Positions 49,038 through 57,598 of a stretch of DNA of 57,944 nt are shown one piece after another (position 1 is the first letter of the stretch; the number at the start of each line of letters is the position of its first letter). A program made the position numbers and the translations under genes. Location: the NCBI GenBank assembly GCA_033763575.1, contig JANRKF010000007.1:1-57944 (forward strand). The letters run 5' to 3'. This DNA is from JANRKF01 sp033763575 (GTDB lineage: Bacteria; Pseudomonadota; Alphaproteobacteria; Rickettsiales; SXRF01). The notes beneath the pieces were generated by a model. The model searched no databases. It saw only the letters and a list, made by a program, of their open reading frames with translations, and was not told the DNA's origin.

Positions 49038-50348
49038 TTAGTAGCGATAGGCATCCGGCTTGAACGGCCCGGCGACATTCACATTGATGTATTTAGCCTG
49101 TTTCTCGGTGAGTTTGGTGAGCTTCACGCCGAGTTTTTCAAGGTGCAGGGCGGCCACTTTTTCATCGAGATGTTTGGGCAGCACATACACATCGTTTTTA
49201 TATTTCGCGTGGTTTTTCCACAGCTCGATTTGCGCCAGCACCTGATTGGAGAAGCTGGTGCTCATCACGAAGCTTGGGTGGCCGGTGGCGCAACCGAGAT
49301 TCACCAAACGGCCTTTGGCGAGCAGGATGATGCGTTTGCCATCCGGGAATTCAATTTCATCCACCTGCGGTTTGATTTCTTTCCATTTCATGTTTTTGAG
49401 TGCGGCGACTTGGATTTCGGAATCGAAATGGCCGATATTGCACACAATGGCGCGGTCTTTCATGGCGCGCATATGTTCGAGCGTGATGATGTCTTCGTTG
49501 CCGGTGGCGGTCACGAAAATATCGGCAACCGACGCAGCTTCTTCCATCGTCGTCACCTGATATCCTTCCATGGCGGCTTGCAGAGCGCAGATGGGGTCGA
49601 TTTCCGTCACGATCACGCGGGCGCCCTGTGTTTTCAGGGAGCTTGCGCAGCCTTTGCCTACGTCGCCAAATCCGGCGATGACGGCGATTTTACCGGCGAG
49701 CATGACGTCAGTGGCGCGCTTGATGCCGTCCGGCAGCGATTCGCGGCAGCCATAGAGGTTATCGAATTTCGATTTGGTGACGGAGTTGTTCACGTCGATG
49801 GCAGGCACTTTCAGCGTGCCGGCTTTCACCATTTCGTGCAGGCGGTGCACGCCGGTGGTGGTTTCCTCGGAAATGCCTTTGATGTTTTTCAAAAGCTCAG
49901 GATATTTATTGTGGAGGATAATGGTGGCATCGCCGCCGTCATCCAGAATCATGTTCGGTTCCCAGCCATCGGCTTTGATGGTTTGCTCGATGCACCATTC
50001 ATATTCCTCCTCGGTTTCGCCCTTCCATGCGAACACGGGAATGCCGGCCGCGGCAATGGCGGCGGCCGCCTGGTCCTGCGTGGAGAAAATATTGCAGCTC
50101 GACCAGCGCACTTCGGCGCCAAGCGCCGTCAGCGTTTCGATCAGCACCGCGGTTTGAATGGTCATGTGCAGGCAGCCGATGATTTTGGCGCCTTTCAAAG
50201 GCTGGCTTTTGCCGTATTCGGCGCGGAGCGCCATCAAACCCGGCATTTCGGTTTCGGCGAGGGAAATTTCGTTGCGGCCCCACTGGGCGAGCGAGATGTC
50301 TTTGACTTTGTAATCGGTAAAACCGGTTTTTGCAGCAGTGGCGGGCAT
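49038..50348 (-). CDS. ahcY: adenosylhomocysteinase (S-adenosyl-L-homocysteine hydrolase)
   Basis: 436 residues from ATG 50348 (AAAGGAA upstream). Cleaves SAH to adenosine and homocysteine in the methyl cycle. Motifs: GCLHMTIQTAVLIETL, SCNIFSTQDQAAAAIA, NVNNSVTKSKFDNLYG (active-site Lys/Asn), VAVIAGFGDVGKGCA-type NAD site (here IAVIAGFGDVGKGCA), and C-terminal KHLDEKVAALHLEKLG and KPDAYRY. Length is at the shorter bacterial class. No SAH riboswitch-like structure is evident in its short leader. Confidence 0.95.
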   Translation of the reverse strand: MPATAAKTGFTDYKVKDISLAQWGRNEISLAETEMPGLMALRAEYGKSQPLKGAKIIGCLHMTIQTAVLIETLTALGAEVRWSSCNIFSTQDQAAAAIAAAGIPVFAWKGETEEEYEWCIEQTIKADGWEPNMILDDGGDATIILHNKYPELLKNIKGISEETTTGVHRLHEMVKAGTLKVPAIDVNNSVTKSKFDNLYGCRESLPDGIKRATDVMLAGKIAVIAGFGDVGKGCASSLKTQGARVIVTEIDPICALQAAMEGYQVTTMEEAASVADIFVTATGNEDIITLEHMRAMKDRAIVCNIGHFDSEIQVAALKNMKWKEIKPQVDEIEFPDGKRIILLAKGRLVNLGCATGHPSFVMSTSFSNQVLAQIELWKNHAKYKNDVYVLPKHLDEKVAALHLEKLGVKLTKLTEKQAKYINVNVAGPFKPDAYRY

Positions 50349-50420
50349 AGAAATTCCTTTCGATATGAAATATGCCCGGAAACTAGCCAGAACTGCGCTA
50401 TAGTGCAAGCAATAACTGAT

Positions 50421-51293
50421 TTATCGCATAACCATCAGCTCGCTAGGTCTGTATGCATAGCGTAAATCCGGGCGTTTTTCCCAAACGGCATTTTTGCAAG
50501 CATTTTCAAAGTGGGTTATAAGGTTTTCTGCGCCTGATCCTTCCCCTGGCGTATCACAAACGCAGGCAATAACAGGCGGGCCTTCAGGCGTTGCTGCCAG
50601 CAGATCTGGCATCCATATCACTGAAATATTATCCCCGGTTCCGCGCTTAATAGCAACATCTGCAAGTGCTTTTGCAATATTAGATCCATTTTCCGCAGGC
50701 TTGGCATACGCATCATGGAAAAGCCTTTCTATTAATTCTGGCCATGATTGTGGAAAATGCTCTGGATCTACGGCCTTATAGCCACAAGAAATGGTTGTTT
50801 CCATGATTCCATCGGAATTCAGTAAAAGCCCTATTTTCGTTTTTTCGCGTTTAAATCCATGCTCTTTAGCAAGCGTATCTAATGTTTCCGATAGATTTTT
50901 TACTATACAAGAATGCCCATCCTTAAAGTCCTTCGATGGTGTAAGATGAATGGCTTTTATTTTTTCTCCTTCCGTTAACACCAACGTTGCACTGCAATCT
51001 CCTTTGCCGTAAACTTCCAAGACTTGGGTTTTTGGTTCATACGCCCCCATACATGTTAAGGAAAAAAAACGTGAGAGTGCATTTCGCTGTACAGACGTCA
51101 TAATTTTTCTGCACATTTCCATATCACAACCTGGCAGATCCAATACCGCTAATCTATCATTTTGCTTCTTGTTACGGTCTGAGCGACGATTGCCAGCCAA
51201 TGCCACATGGGTCGTTATTCCGCCTATTTGCGCTTTTGTGTAGCGGTCCATCGCCTCTGATGTGCTGCCCAAATTCCAAATTCTCTCATTCAT
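50421..51293 (-). CDS. PP2C-like protein phosphatase, divergent
   Basis: 290 residues. PP2C-type motifs: AGNRRSDRNKKQNDR near the N-terminus (in place of GxRxxNED), YGKGDCSATLVL (GDSRA region), LLLNSDGIMETT (SDGxxD region) and GTGDNISVIWM (GxxDNxTxxxV). Metal Asp residues are present in the last two. Codon use and AT content are higher than its neighbours, suggesting different history. It is coupled to the L,D-transpeptidase-like gene by ATGA. Ser/Thr phosphatase activity is likely but unproven. Confidence 0.65.
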   Translation of the reverse strand: MNERIWNLGSTSEAMDRYTKAQIGGITTHVALAGNRRSDRNKKQNDRLAVLDLPGCDMEMCRKIMTSVQRNALSRFFSLTCMGAYEPKTQVLEVYGKGDCSATLVLTEGEKIKAIHLTPSKDFKDGHSCIVKNLSETLDTLAKEHGFKREKTKIGLLLNSDGIMETTISCGYKAVDPEHFPQSWPELIERLFHDAYAKPAENGSNIAKALADVAIKRGTGDNISVIWMPDLLAATPEGPPVIACVCDTPGEGSGAENLITHFENACKNAVWEKRPDLRYAYRPSELMVMR

Positions 51294-51850
51294 TCAATGG
51301 ACTTCTCAATTGTAATCAATGTGGACACACTACACACCTTTAATACCTCCAGCATATCTTCCTTGGCGAGCGCGATGCAGCCTTCGGTGCCACGGTAATC
51401 ACCATGCGCCACATGCATAAAAATGGCGCTGCCACGGCCCGGCACCACCGGATCGTCGTTATAGCCCAGCGGGACGATGAGATCGTAGACATGGTCGTCG
51501 CGCCATAGATGCTCGAAGGAAGGTTGCAGGTTCAGGGCTGCAGGTTTCGGCGTGCCTTCTGTCACCTGTAACCTGTCACCTGTTATCTTGATGTGTTTAT
51601 TATACTCGCTGCTTCTCACATCATCGCACCAGCCGTCTTCCGGGCGGATGAGTTTGAGCGGAAGTTTGGTTCGTGGCGATTCCATACGGTCCATGCGGAA
51701 CCAGCATTCGCGCAGCGCGAAGGTGCCGGTCGGCGTGCAGCCATCGCCTTCTTTTTTATCGGTGGCGATGCCGTTTTTCCCGATGGCGCAGCGATATTCT
51801 TTGCCGAGGAAGGAAAGGCGATTGCCGGAGACTTCAATTTTATTGGGCAT
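51290..51850 (-). CDS. L,D-transpeptidase family protein (YkuD-type) with repeat-derived insertion
   Basis: 186 residues. Catalytic motif AIFMHVAHGDYRGTEGCIAL with His and Cys of L,D-transpeptidases. These proteins cross-link peptidoglycan or attach proteins. No signal peptide, as in the small cytosolic-looking alphaproteobacterial subgroup. Residues about 88-110 (GDRLQVTEGTPKPAALNLQ) are encoded by heptameric repeats at 51521-51584 and sit just before HLWRDDHVYDLIV. It overlaps the dxs 3' end by 11 bp. Confidence 0.8.
   Translation of the reverse strand: MPNKIEVSGNRLSFLGKEYRCAIGKNGIATDKKEGDGCTPTGTFALRECWFRMDRMESPRTKLPLKLIRPEDGWCDDVRSSEYNKHIKITGDRLQVTEGTPKPAALNLQPSFEHLWRDDHVYDLIVPLGYNDDPVVPGRGSAIFMHVAHGDYRGTEGCIALAKEDMLEVLKVCSVSTLITIEKSIE
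51521..51584. repeat. heptameric repeat with inverted arms inside the L,D-transpeptidase gene
   Basis: Left arm units AGGTTGC, AGGTTCA, GGGCTGC, AGGTTTC (51521-51548). Right arm units TTCTGTC, ACCTGTA, ACCTGTC, ACCTGTT (51557-51584). The arms are roughly inverse. The frame of the host gene is kept. Confidence 0.8.
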
Positions 51851-53807
51851 TCTTGACCAGTGCCGGTTTTTTCTTGAGGTTTTTTAGTGCGGCCTCCACC
51901 AGTTGCGCGGCGTTTAAGCCCGCCTCGTCATACATGGCTTCGGGCTTGCCGTGTTCCTGGAAAATATCGGGCAGGGTGAGCGGGAGAATGCGGGTTTTGG
52001 ACAAATTCTCTTTGGCGGCGAACGACAGCACATGCGCGCCGAATCCGCCTGCGGCATTTTCCTCCACGGTGATGACAAGCGGATGGTTTTTGCATAAGTC
52101 GCGAATCAGTTTCTCGTCCAGCGGCTTGGCGAAGCGGGCGTCGGCGACGGTGGCGTGGATGCCCTGCGCTTCCAGCAATTGGGCGGCTTTCATGCATTCG
52201 GCCAGTCGCGTGCCGAGCGAGAGGAACGCGACATCGCTACCGCTTCGGATGATGCGGCCCTTGCCGATGGGAAGCGGGACGCCGACTTCGGGGATGGCGA
52301 CGCCGGTGCCTTCGCCGCGTGGGTAGCGGAAAGCGATGGGGCCGTTATCATAAGCGCGGGCGGTGGCGACCATATGCACCAGTTCGGCTTCGTCGGCGGC
52401 GGCCATCACCACGAAATTCGGCAGCGCCGCCAGATACGTCACATCGAAACTTCCGGCATGGGTCGGGCCGTCGGCGCCCACGAGTCCGGCGCGGTCGATG
52501 GCGAAGCGCACCGGCAGGTTTTGCACCGCCACGTCATGCACCACCTGGTCGTAGGCGCGTTGCAGGAAGGTGGAGTAAATCGCGCAGAAGGGTTTGTAGC
52601 CCTGCGTGGCGAGCCCGGCGGCGAAGGTGACGGCGTGCTGCTCGGCGATGCCGGTATCGAACATGCGCTCAGGATATTTTTTCTCGAATAAATCCAGCCC
52701 GGTACCGCTCGGCATGGCGGCGGTGATGGCGATGATTTTTTCATCTTTGGCCGCTTCCTTGATGAGCGATTCGGCGAAGACTTTGGTGTAGGAGGGCGCC
52801 CCTGCGGCGGTTTTTTTCTGCGTGCCGGTTTTCACGTCGAACTTCACCACGCCGTGATATTTATCGTCGGAAGCTTCGGCGGGCGCGTAGCCATGACCTT
52901 TTTTCGTGACCACATGCAGCAGCACCGGGCCGGAATCTTTTTCATTTTTAATGTTACGCAACACGGGGAGCAGGTGGTCGAGATTATGGCCGTCCACCGG
53001 GCCGACATAATAAAAACCCATCTGCTCGAACAAGGTACCGCCGACCGCGAAATCGCGTGCGAAATGCTCCATTTTCTTGGCGAGCTTACCGAGCGGTGCC
53101 GGGAATTTGCTCGCCACCACCTTGCCGACATGGCGGATGGAATGATAGGAATGCGACGAGAGCAGCCGCGAGAGATAGGCGCTAAACGCACCGACCGGCG
53201 GCGCGATCGACATATCGTTATCGTTCAGAATGACGATCAGGCGGCGGCCTTCGGCCCCAGCGTTATTGAGCGCCTCATAGGCCATGCCTGCCGACATCGC
53301 GCCGTCGCCGATCACGGCAATCACCTCATGAAAACCGTCATCCCGGCCAGACGCATGCGAAGCATGCAAGCGCGAGCCGGGATCGCGTGCCGCTTGTGCC
53401 ATGTTGAGATCGCGGGCGACAGCCATGCCGAGCGCGGCGGAAATGGAGGTGGAGCTGTGTCCGGCGCCGAACGGATCATATTCGCTTTCTTCGCGCTTGC
53501 AGAAACCGGCGAGTCCGCCCGGCTGGCGGATGGAGCGTATTTTGTCGCGCCGCCCGGTTAGGATTTTATGCGGGTAGGATTGATGGCCGACATCCCAGAT
53601 CAATAGATCGTCCGGCGTGTTGAACACATGGTGCAGCGCCACGGTGAGCTCGACCACGCCGAGGCCCGCGCCCAGATGCCCGCCGGTATGCGCCACCGCA
53701 TCGATGGTTTCGGTGCGCAGCTCATCGGCGAGCTGGCGCAACTGCGCGTCGGAGAGATCGCGCATATCGGCAGGTGTGTGAATTTGATCCAGCAGCGGTG
53801 TTTTCAT
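51840..53807 (-). CDS. dxs: 1-deoxy-D-xylulose-5-phosphate synthase
   Basis: 655 residues from ATG 53807 (MKTPLLDQIH); the longer frame upstream is translation of a repeat. First enzyme of the MEP isoprenoid pathway. Thiamine-diphosphate motifs: WDVGHQSYPHKILTGR, VIGDGAMSAGMAYEALNNAG, and catalytic Glu in DTGIAEQHAVTFAAG. Residues about 140-160 (ARDPGSRLHASHASGRDDG) derive from a palindromic repeat inserted in frame ahead of the VIGDGAMS motif. The gene is followed by the L,D-transpeptidase with an 11-bp overlap. Confidence 0.95.
   Translation of the reverse strand: MKTPLLDQIHTPADMRDLSDAQLRQLADELRTETIDAVAHTGGHLGAGLGVVELTVALHHVFNTPDDLLIWDVGHQSYPHKILTGRRDKIRSIRQPGGLAGFCKREESEYDPFGAGHSSTSISAALGMAVARDLNMAQAARDPGSRLHASHASGRDDGFHEVIAVIGDGAMSAGMAYEALNNAGAEGRRLIVILNDNDMSIAPPVGAFSAYLSRLLSSHSYHSIRHVGKVVASKFPAPLGKLAKKMEHFARDFAVGGTLFEQMGFYYVGPVDGHNLDHLLPVLRNIKNEKDSGPVLLHVVTKKGHGYAPAEASDDKYHGVVKFDVKTGTQKKTAAGAPSYTKVFAESLIKEAAKDEKIIAITAAMPSGTGLDLFEKKYPERMFDTGIAEQHAVTFAAGLATQGYKPFCAIYSTFLQRAYDQVVHDVAVQNLPVRFAIDRAGLVGADGPTHAGSFDVTYLAALPNFVVMAAADEAELVHMVATARAYDNGPIAFRYPRGEGTGVAIPEVGVPLPIGKGRIIRSGSDVAFLSLGTRLAECMKAAQLLEAQGIHATVADARFAKPLDEKLIRDLCKNHPLVITVEENAAGGFGAHVLSFAAKENLSKTRILPLTLPDIFQEHGKPEAMYDEAGLNAAQLVEAALKNLKKKPALVKNAQ
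53340..53383. repeat. palindromic element inserted in frame in dxs
   Basis: Inverted ends ATCCCGGC (53340-53347) and GCCGGGAT (53376-53383) with an inner GCATGC-GAA-GCATGC palindrome (53353-53367). It codes for an extra loop in Dxs. The ends match the GTCATCCCGGC family also seen at 48925-49036. Confidence 0.8.
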
Positions 53808-53814
53808 CGAATGT

Positions 53815-53849
53815 GTCATCCTGAGCGAGCGTAAGCGAGTCGAAGGATC
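53815..53849. repeat. short palindromic repeat upstream of dxs
   Basis: GTCATCCTGAGCGAGCG ... CGAAGGATC, a widespread bacterial repeat type with ATCCT/AGGAT ends, lies 8 bp upstream of the dxs start in its leader. Confidence 0.65.
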
Positions 53850-53874
53850 TTTGCAAATAATAAACCGCGAGCAT

Positions 53875-53901
53875 AAAAAAAGGCCAGCCCGAAGGCTGGC
53901 C
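53875..53901 (-). terminator. terminator hairpin with UUCG loop
   Basis: On the minus strand GGCCAGCC-TTCG-GGCTGGCC forms a perfect 8-bp stem, followed by seven T. It lies 160 bp past the LysR stop (54063) and 68 bp before the dxs start, so it ends the LysR transcript or a short RNA encoded between. Confidence 0.9.
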
Positions 53902-54062
53902 AAATGTAAATAACAGGGAGGATTAAGGGATAAATTCTTTAAGGGGGAGCCTTGAAAGATGTTTATAGCCTCAAATGAGCGTGCTCATAACGTCCTTATA
54001 AGCCATTCCGTAAAATATTAGTAATTGTATTTATTCGTATCAGCTATGCGTATTGTGCATAT

Positions 54063-54977
54063 CTACGCGGCATTGGCGGCGAGGCTGACCAGCCCGTCTT
54101 CGGCGAGTTTGCGCAGGATGAACTCCTTGAAAACCTTGATTCTTTTGGAGTTCCGCAGCTCCATCGAGTAGATAAAATAGACATCGGTGCTTGGCCCGAC
54201 CAGTTCCGGCAGCACGCGGCTGACGCCGGGCACGTTTTTGGCCATGTAATCCGGCAGCCCGGCGATGCCGATGGAGCTTTGCACGGCCTTCAATATGCCG
54301 AACAGGCTGTTGATTTTGAGGGTGGGGCGGCGTTCCTCGTCTTTGCGCGCACCGGCGGTGAGCACCCAGTTCACCTCGGCAAATGGCAGGCGCACATCTT
54401 CGCCGAACGTAACGAGCCGGTGGTTGATCAACTCGTCGGCTTTCTTCGGGACGCCGTGAGTACGCAGGTAATCGTTGGAGGCGTAGAGCGAATTATGCAG
54501 CGTGGTCAGTTTTTTCTGGATCAGGTCGGGATGTTTGGCCGGGAACAGGCGGATGGCGACGTCGGCCTCGCGCATGGTCAGGTCCAGCTCTCGGTCATCG
54601 ACCAGCAGGCTGGGGATAATTTCCGGGTAGGAATCGCAGAATTCGCGCATATGCGGCGTGAGCCAGGTGGTGCCGATGGCGACCGGCGCGGTGATTTTGA
54701 GCGGGCCGCGTGGGCGTTCCTTGCTTTCCAGCAGCGCGTTTTCAGCGGCGGAAAGGCGGGTCAGTATATCGCTGACCGTGCGGAATAAAATCTCGCCCTG
54801 TTCGGAGAGCATGAGGCCGCGGGCGTGGCGGTGAAAAAGTGCAACTTGCAGCCCTTCTTCGAGCGCGGAAATCTGGCGGCTGATGGCGGATTGGCTCAGG
54901 TTCATCACTTCCCCCGCCCGCGTGAAGCTCTTGGCGGTGGCGACCGTGTGGAAAATGCGAAGCTTATCCCAGTCCAT
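54063..54977 (-). CDS. LysR-family transcriptional regulator
   Basis: 304 residues. Winged helix-turn-helix at 1-60 (LRIFHTVATAKSFTRAGEVMNLSQSAISRQISALEE) and a periplasmic-binding-like effector domain (GPLKITAPVAIGTTWLTPHM, LYASNDYLRTHGVP). Alphaproteobacteria often carry this LysR gene next to trxB. It is on the same strand, 280 bp downstream of trxB; that gap contains an imperfect palindrome GTGACTCTATA/TATAGACTCAC near 55211-55234 and no gene. Confidence 0.9.
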   Translation of the reverse strand: MDWDKLRIFHTVATAKSFTRAGEVMNLSQSAISRQISALEEGLQVALFHRHARGLMLSEQGEILFRTVSDILTRLSAAENALLESKERPRGPLKITAPVAIGTTWLTPHMREFCDSYPEIIPSLLVDDRELDLTMREADVAIRLFPAKHPDLIQKKLTTLHNSLYASNDYLRTHGVPKKADELINHRLVTFGEDVRLPFAEVNWVLTAGARKDEERRPTLKINSLFGILKAVQSSIGIAGLPDYMAKNVPGVSRVLPELVGPSTDVYFIYSMELRNSKRIKVFKEFILRKLAEDGLVSLAANAA

Positions 54978-55257
54978 TGTCTTGCGTTCCCCGCCACACT
55001 GCGCTCTGCGTGGCTACGAGTTGCATTATGGGGCAGTCATACCCCTTTTTATTTTGCAATGCAACAAAATTAACTGCAAAGTAAAGAAATTAACCAAGCT
55101 ATAAGGGTGGAGGCTTCCTTGGTTTTGATGAAAAAAACAGTCGCTTATAAAATAAATGCATTTTTTCCGATTTTTTTGCATTTCCCCCCTTCCGTGACAC
55201 ATTCTTACGTGTGACTCTATAAATATAGACTCACATTCGTGTGTCTGGCGTAGAGTA

Positions 55258-56196
55258 TCAATGTCCCGTGAGGAAACGCTCTGCTTCAAGCGCGGCCATG
55301 CACCCCGTGCCCGCGGCGGTCACCGCCTGGCGGAAGATTTTATCCTGCACGTCGCCGCTAGCGAACACGCCGGGGATATTGGTTTTGGTGCTGCCGGGGG
55401 TGGTTTTGATATAGCCGTCTTCATCCAGCGTGATTGTGCCTTTGAACAGCTCGGTGTTCGGGGTGTGGCCGATGGCGACGAACACGCCGTCGGTTTTCAG
55501 CTCCGAAACCTCGCCGGTTTTGACGTTCTTCAGTTTCACCGCAGTGAGCGAGTTGGGGTTTTCGGTGCCGATGAATTCTTCGACGACGCTATCCCATATC
55601 ACCGAGGCTTTGGGATTTTTGAACAAACGTTCCTGCCCGATTTTCTCGGCCTTGAGGCTGTCGCGGCGGTGGATAAGCGTCACTTTGCTTGCGATATTGG
55701 TGAGGTAGAGTGCTTCTTCAACGGCGGAATTTCCGCCGCCGACGACGACGACTTCTTTGCCTTTATAGAAAAACCCGTCACAGGTGGCGCAAGCCGAAAC
55801 GCCGAAGCCGGAGAATTTCTGCTCGCTTGGAATGCCGAGCCAGCGGGCGCTTGCGCCGGTAGCGATCACCAAAGCTTCGCCGATGTAGCTGTCGCCGGAT
55901 TCGCCAACGGCGACAAACGGGCGCTTGGAGAGATCGACCGATTTGATGGTGTCGTGGAAAATCTGCGTGCCGACATGGGCCGCCTGTTTTTCCATCTGCT
56001 CCATCAGCCACGGGCCGCCCACGGCATGTTCGAAGCCGGGGAAATTCTCAACATCGGTGGTGATGGTGAGCTGCCCGCCGGGCTGCATGCCGTGCACCAT
56101 GATCGGCGAGAGCGAGGCGCGTGCCGCGTAGATTGCGGCGGTGCATCCTGCCGCTCCGGAGCCGATAATTAAAACTTTTGTATTATGTGTTGCCAT
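55258..56196 (-). CDS. trxB: thioredoxin-disulfide reductase
   Basis: 312 residues. FAD site (VLIIGSGAAGCTAAIYAAR), redox motif CATCDGFFYKGK, NADPH site (VVVVGGGNSAVEEALYL) and C-terminal FASGDVQDKIFRQAVTAAGTGCMAALEAE. Reduces thioredoxin with NADPH. Start codon lies in the last 14 bp of the DUF305 gene, so translation is coupled. Confidence 0.95.
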   Translation of the reverse strand: MATHNTKVLIIGSGAAGCTAAIYAARASLSPIMVHGMQPGGQLTITTDVENFPGFEHAVGGPWLMEQMEKQAAHVGTQIFHDTIKSVDLSKRPFVAVGESGDSYIGEALVIATGASARWLGIPSEQKFSGFGVSACATCDGFFYKGKEVVVVGGGNSAVEEALYLTNIASKVTLIHRRDSLKAEKIGQERLFKNPKASVIWDSVVEEFIGTENPNSLTAVKLKNVKTGEVSELKTDGVFVAIGHTPNTELFKGTITLDEDGYIKTTPGSTKTNIPGVFASGDVQDKIFRQAVTAAGTGCMAALEAERFLTGH

Positions 56197-56851
56197 GTTT
56201 CTCCAACCATTCTTTCATGAGCTGGATTTCCTGCGCCTGGCTGCGGATTATTTCATCCGCCAGCTTGCGTAACGCTGGGTCGCTGCCATAGGCTTTCAGC
56301 ACCCAGGCCATATCGATAGCGCCCTGGTGGTGCGGTATCATGCCGCGCACGAAATCGAGATCGGCATCGCCGGTGAATTTGATCGCCATATCGCGGTGCA
56401 TGGCGTCCATCCCTTCTTTATAGGCGCGGACGCTTGGCCGCGAGCAGGCTCCCTCGGCGACCCAGCTGCTGTCATGCGTGGCAAGCCACTGCGTCATGAA
56501 GCCGATTTCCGCTTCCTGCCAGGTGATGATGCGGCGGGTGAGTTTCTTCAGCTCTTCGTCCTTGCCGTATTGGATCTGCACTTTCGCCATATCCACCGCG
56601 CCCTGGTGATGGGGAATCATGCCACGCGCAAAATCCACATCCGCATTGCCGCTATACACGATATCCATGCCTTTATGCATGGTGGCGTTAGCCTCAATAT
56701 ACTCACGCACCGCCGGGTTATGCCTGAGCTTCTTGCTCAGTTTCGGCGTGGTGTGATGCATCCCTGCGTGGTGGCCGGTTTGCGCGATGGCCGGGCCACC
56801 GGCAATGGACAGCACCGCGATCGCGGCGAGCAGATGTTTCGTATGTCGCAT
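56183..56851 (-). CDS. DUF305 (CopM-like) exported protein, two tandem domains
   Basis: 222 residues. Signal peptide 1-23 (ending GGPAIA). Two DUF305 units, each with FARGMIPHHQGAVDMA / FVRGMIPHHQGAIDMA. His- and Met-rich; relatives such as cyanobacterial CopM bind copper or silver in the periplasm. The N-terminal HHAGMHH may add metal ligands. It overlaps trxB by 14 bp, linking metal handling and thiol redox control. Confidence 0.9.
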   Translation of the reverse strand: MRHTKHLLAAIAVLSIAGGPAIAQTGHHAGMHHTTPKLSKKLRHNPAVREYIEANATMHKGMDIVYSGNADVDFARGMIPHHQGAVDMAKVQIQYGKDEELKKLTRRIITWQEAEIGFMTQWLATHDSSWVAEGACSRPSVRAYKEGMDAMHRDMAIKFTGDADLDFVRGMIPHHQGAIDMAWVLKAYGSDPALRKLADEIIRSQAQEIQLMKEWLEKHGNT

Positions 56852-56878
56852 GGTATGATCTCCTCAAAGGGATGACAT

Positions 56879-57517
56879 TTAGAGTTTTGTAGCGTTTTTC
56901 TTCAGGTAGCTTGCAACGCCGGCGGCATCGGCTTTCATGCCGTCATCGCCGCGTTCCCAGCCGGCCGGGCAGACTTCGCCGTGCTCTTCGAAGAACTGCA
57001 GCGCGTCGACCATGCGCAGCGCCTCATCGACATTGCGGCCAAGCGGCAGGTCGTTCACCACCTGATGGCGGACGACGCCGTTGCCGTCGATCAGGAAGGT
57101 GCCGCGGAAGGCTACCGCATCGCCCAGCAGCACGTCATAATCGCGGGCGATGGATTTGGTGAGGTCGGCGACCATCGGGAACTGCACATTGCCGATACCG
57201 CCTTTTTCGATCGGGGTTTGCTTCCAGGCGAGGTGGGTGAAGTGGGAATCGACCGAGCAGCCGATCACTTCGGTTTTACGCAGCTTGAATTCTTTCAGGC
57301 GGTTGTTAAACGCGATGATTTCCGAAGGGCAAACAAAGGTGAAATCCAGCGGCCAGAAAAACAGCACGCCGGTCTTGCCTTGTTTGGTTACTTTGCCATT
57401 TGCATCTTTTTTAATACCCAAATGCGACAGCAGGTTGAAGCTTTCATTGATGCTGTTATCGCCCATGATGGCTTTGGCAGTGAAATCCGGGGCGGGTGTG
57501 CCGACGAGTACGCTCAT
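56879..57517 (-). CDS. peroxiredoxin, AhpC/TSA family (Prx6-like branch)
   Basis: 212 residues. Peroxidatic Cys in FTFVCPSEIIAFN and a second Cys in HGEVCPAGWERG near the C-terminus (typical 2-Cys). WKQTPIEKGGIGNVQFPMVADLTKSIARDYDVL gives the AhpC family core. Reduces peroxides. It lies 27 bp upstream of the DUF305-trxB genes on the same strand, so the redox genes form one cluster. Confidence 0.9.
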   Translation of the reverse strand: MSVLVGTPAPDFTAKAIMGDNSINESFNLLSHLGIKKDANGKVTKQGKTGVLFFWPLDFTFVCPSEIIAFNNRLKEFKLRKTEVIGCSVDSHFTHLAWKQTPIEKGGIGNVQFPMVADLTKSIARDYDVLLGDAVAFRGTFLIDGNGVVRHQVVNDLPLGRNVDEALRMVDALQFFEEHGEVCPAGWERGDDGMKADAAGVASYLKKNATKL

Positions 57518-57598
57518 ATGTGTCTCCGTAAAATAGAGTTGGTTAAAACGCGAATTGGCCTATATATAGGCTATTCCTGCAATGCTTCAAGGGGCCAT

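Noticed and set aside
50349..50420. SAH riboswitch upstream of ahcY
   Set aside because: The leader is too short and lacks the expected stem pattern; nothing supports an aptamer.
49143..50465. 440-residue + strand open frame opposite ahcY
   Set aside because: It is the antisense shadow of a highly conserved gene; the composition is that of a GC-rich reverse frame and no motif is present.
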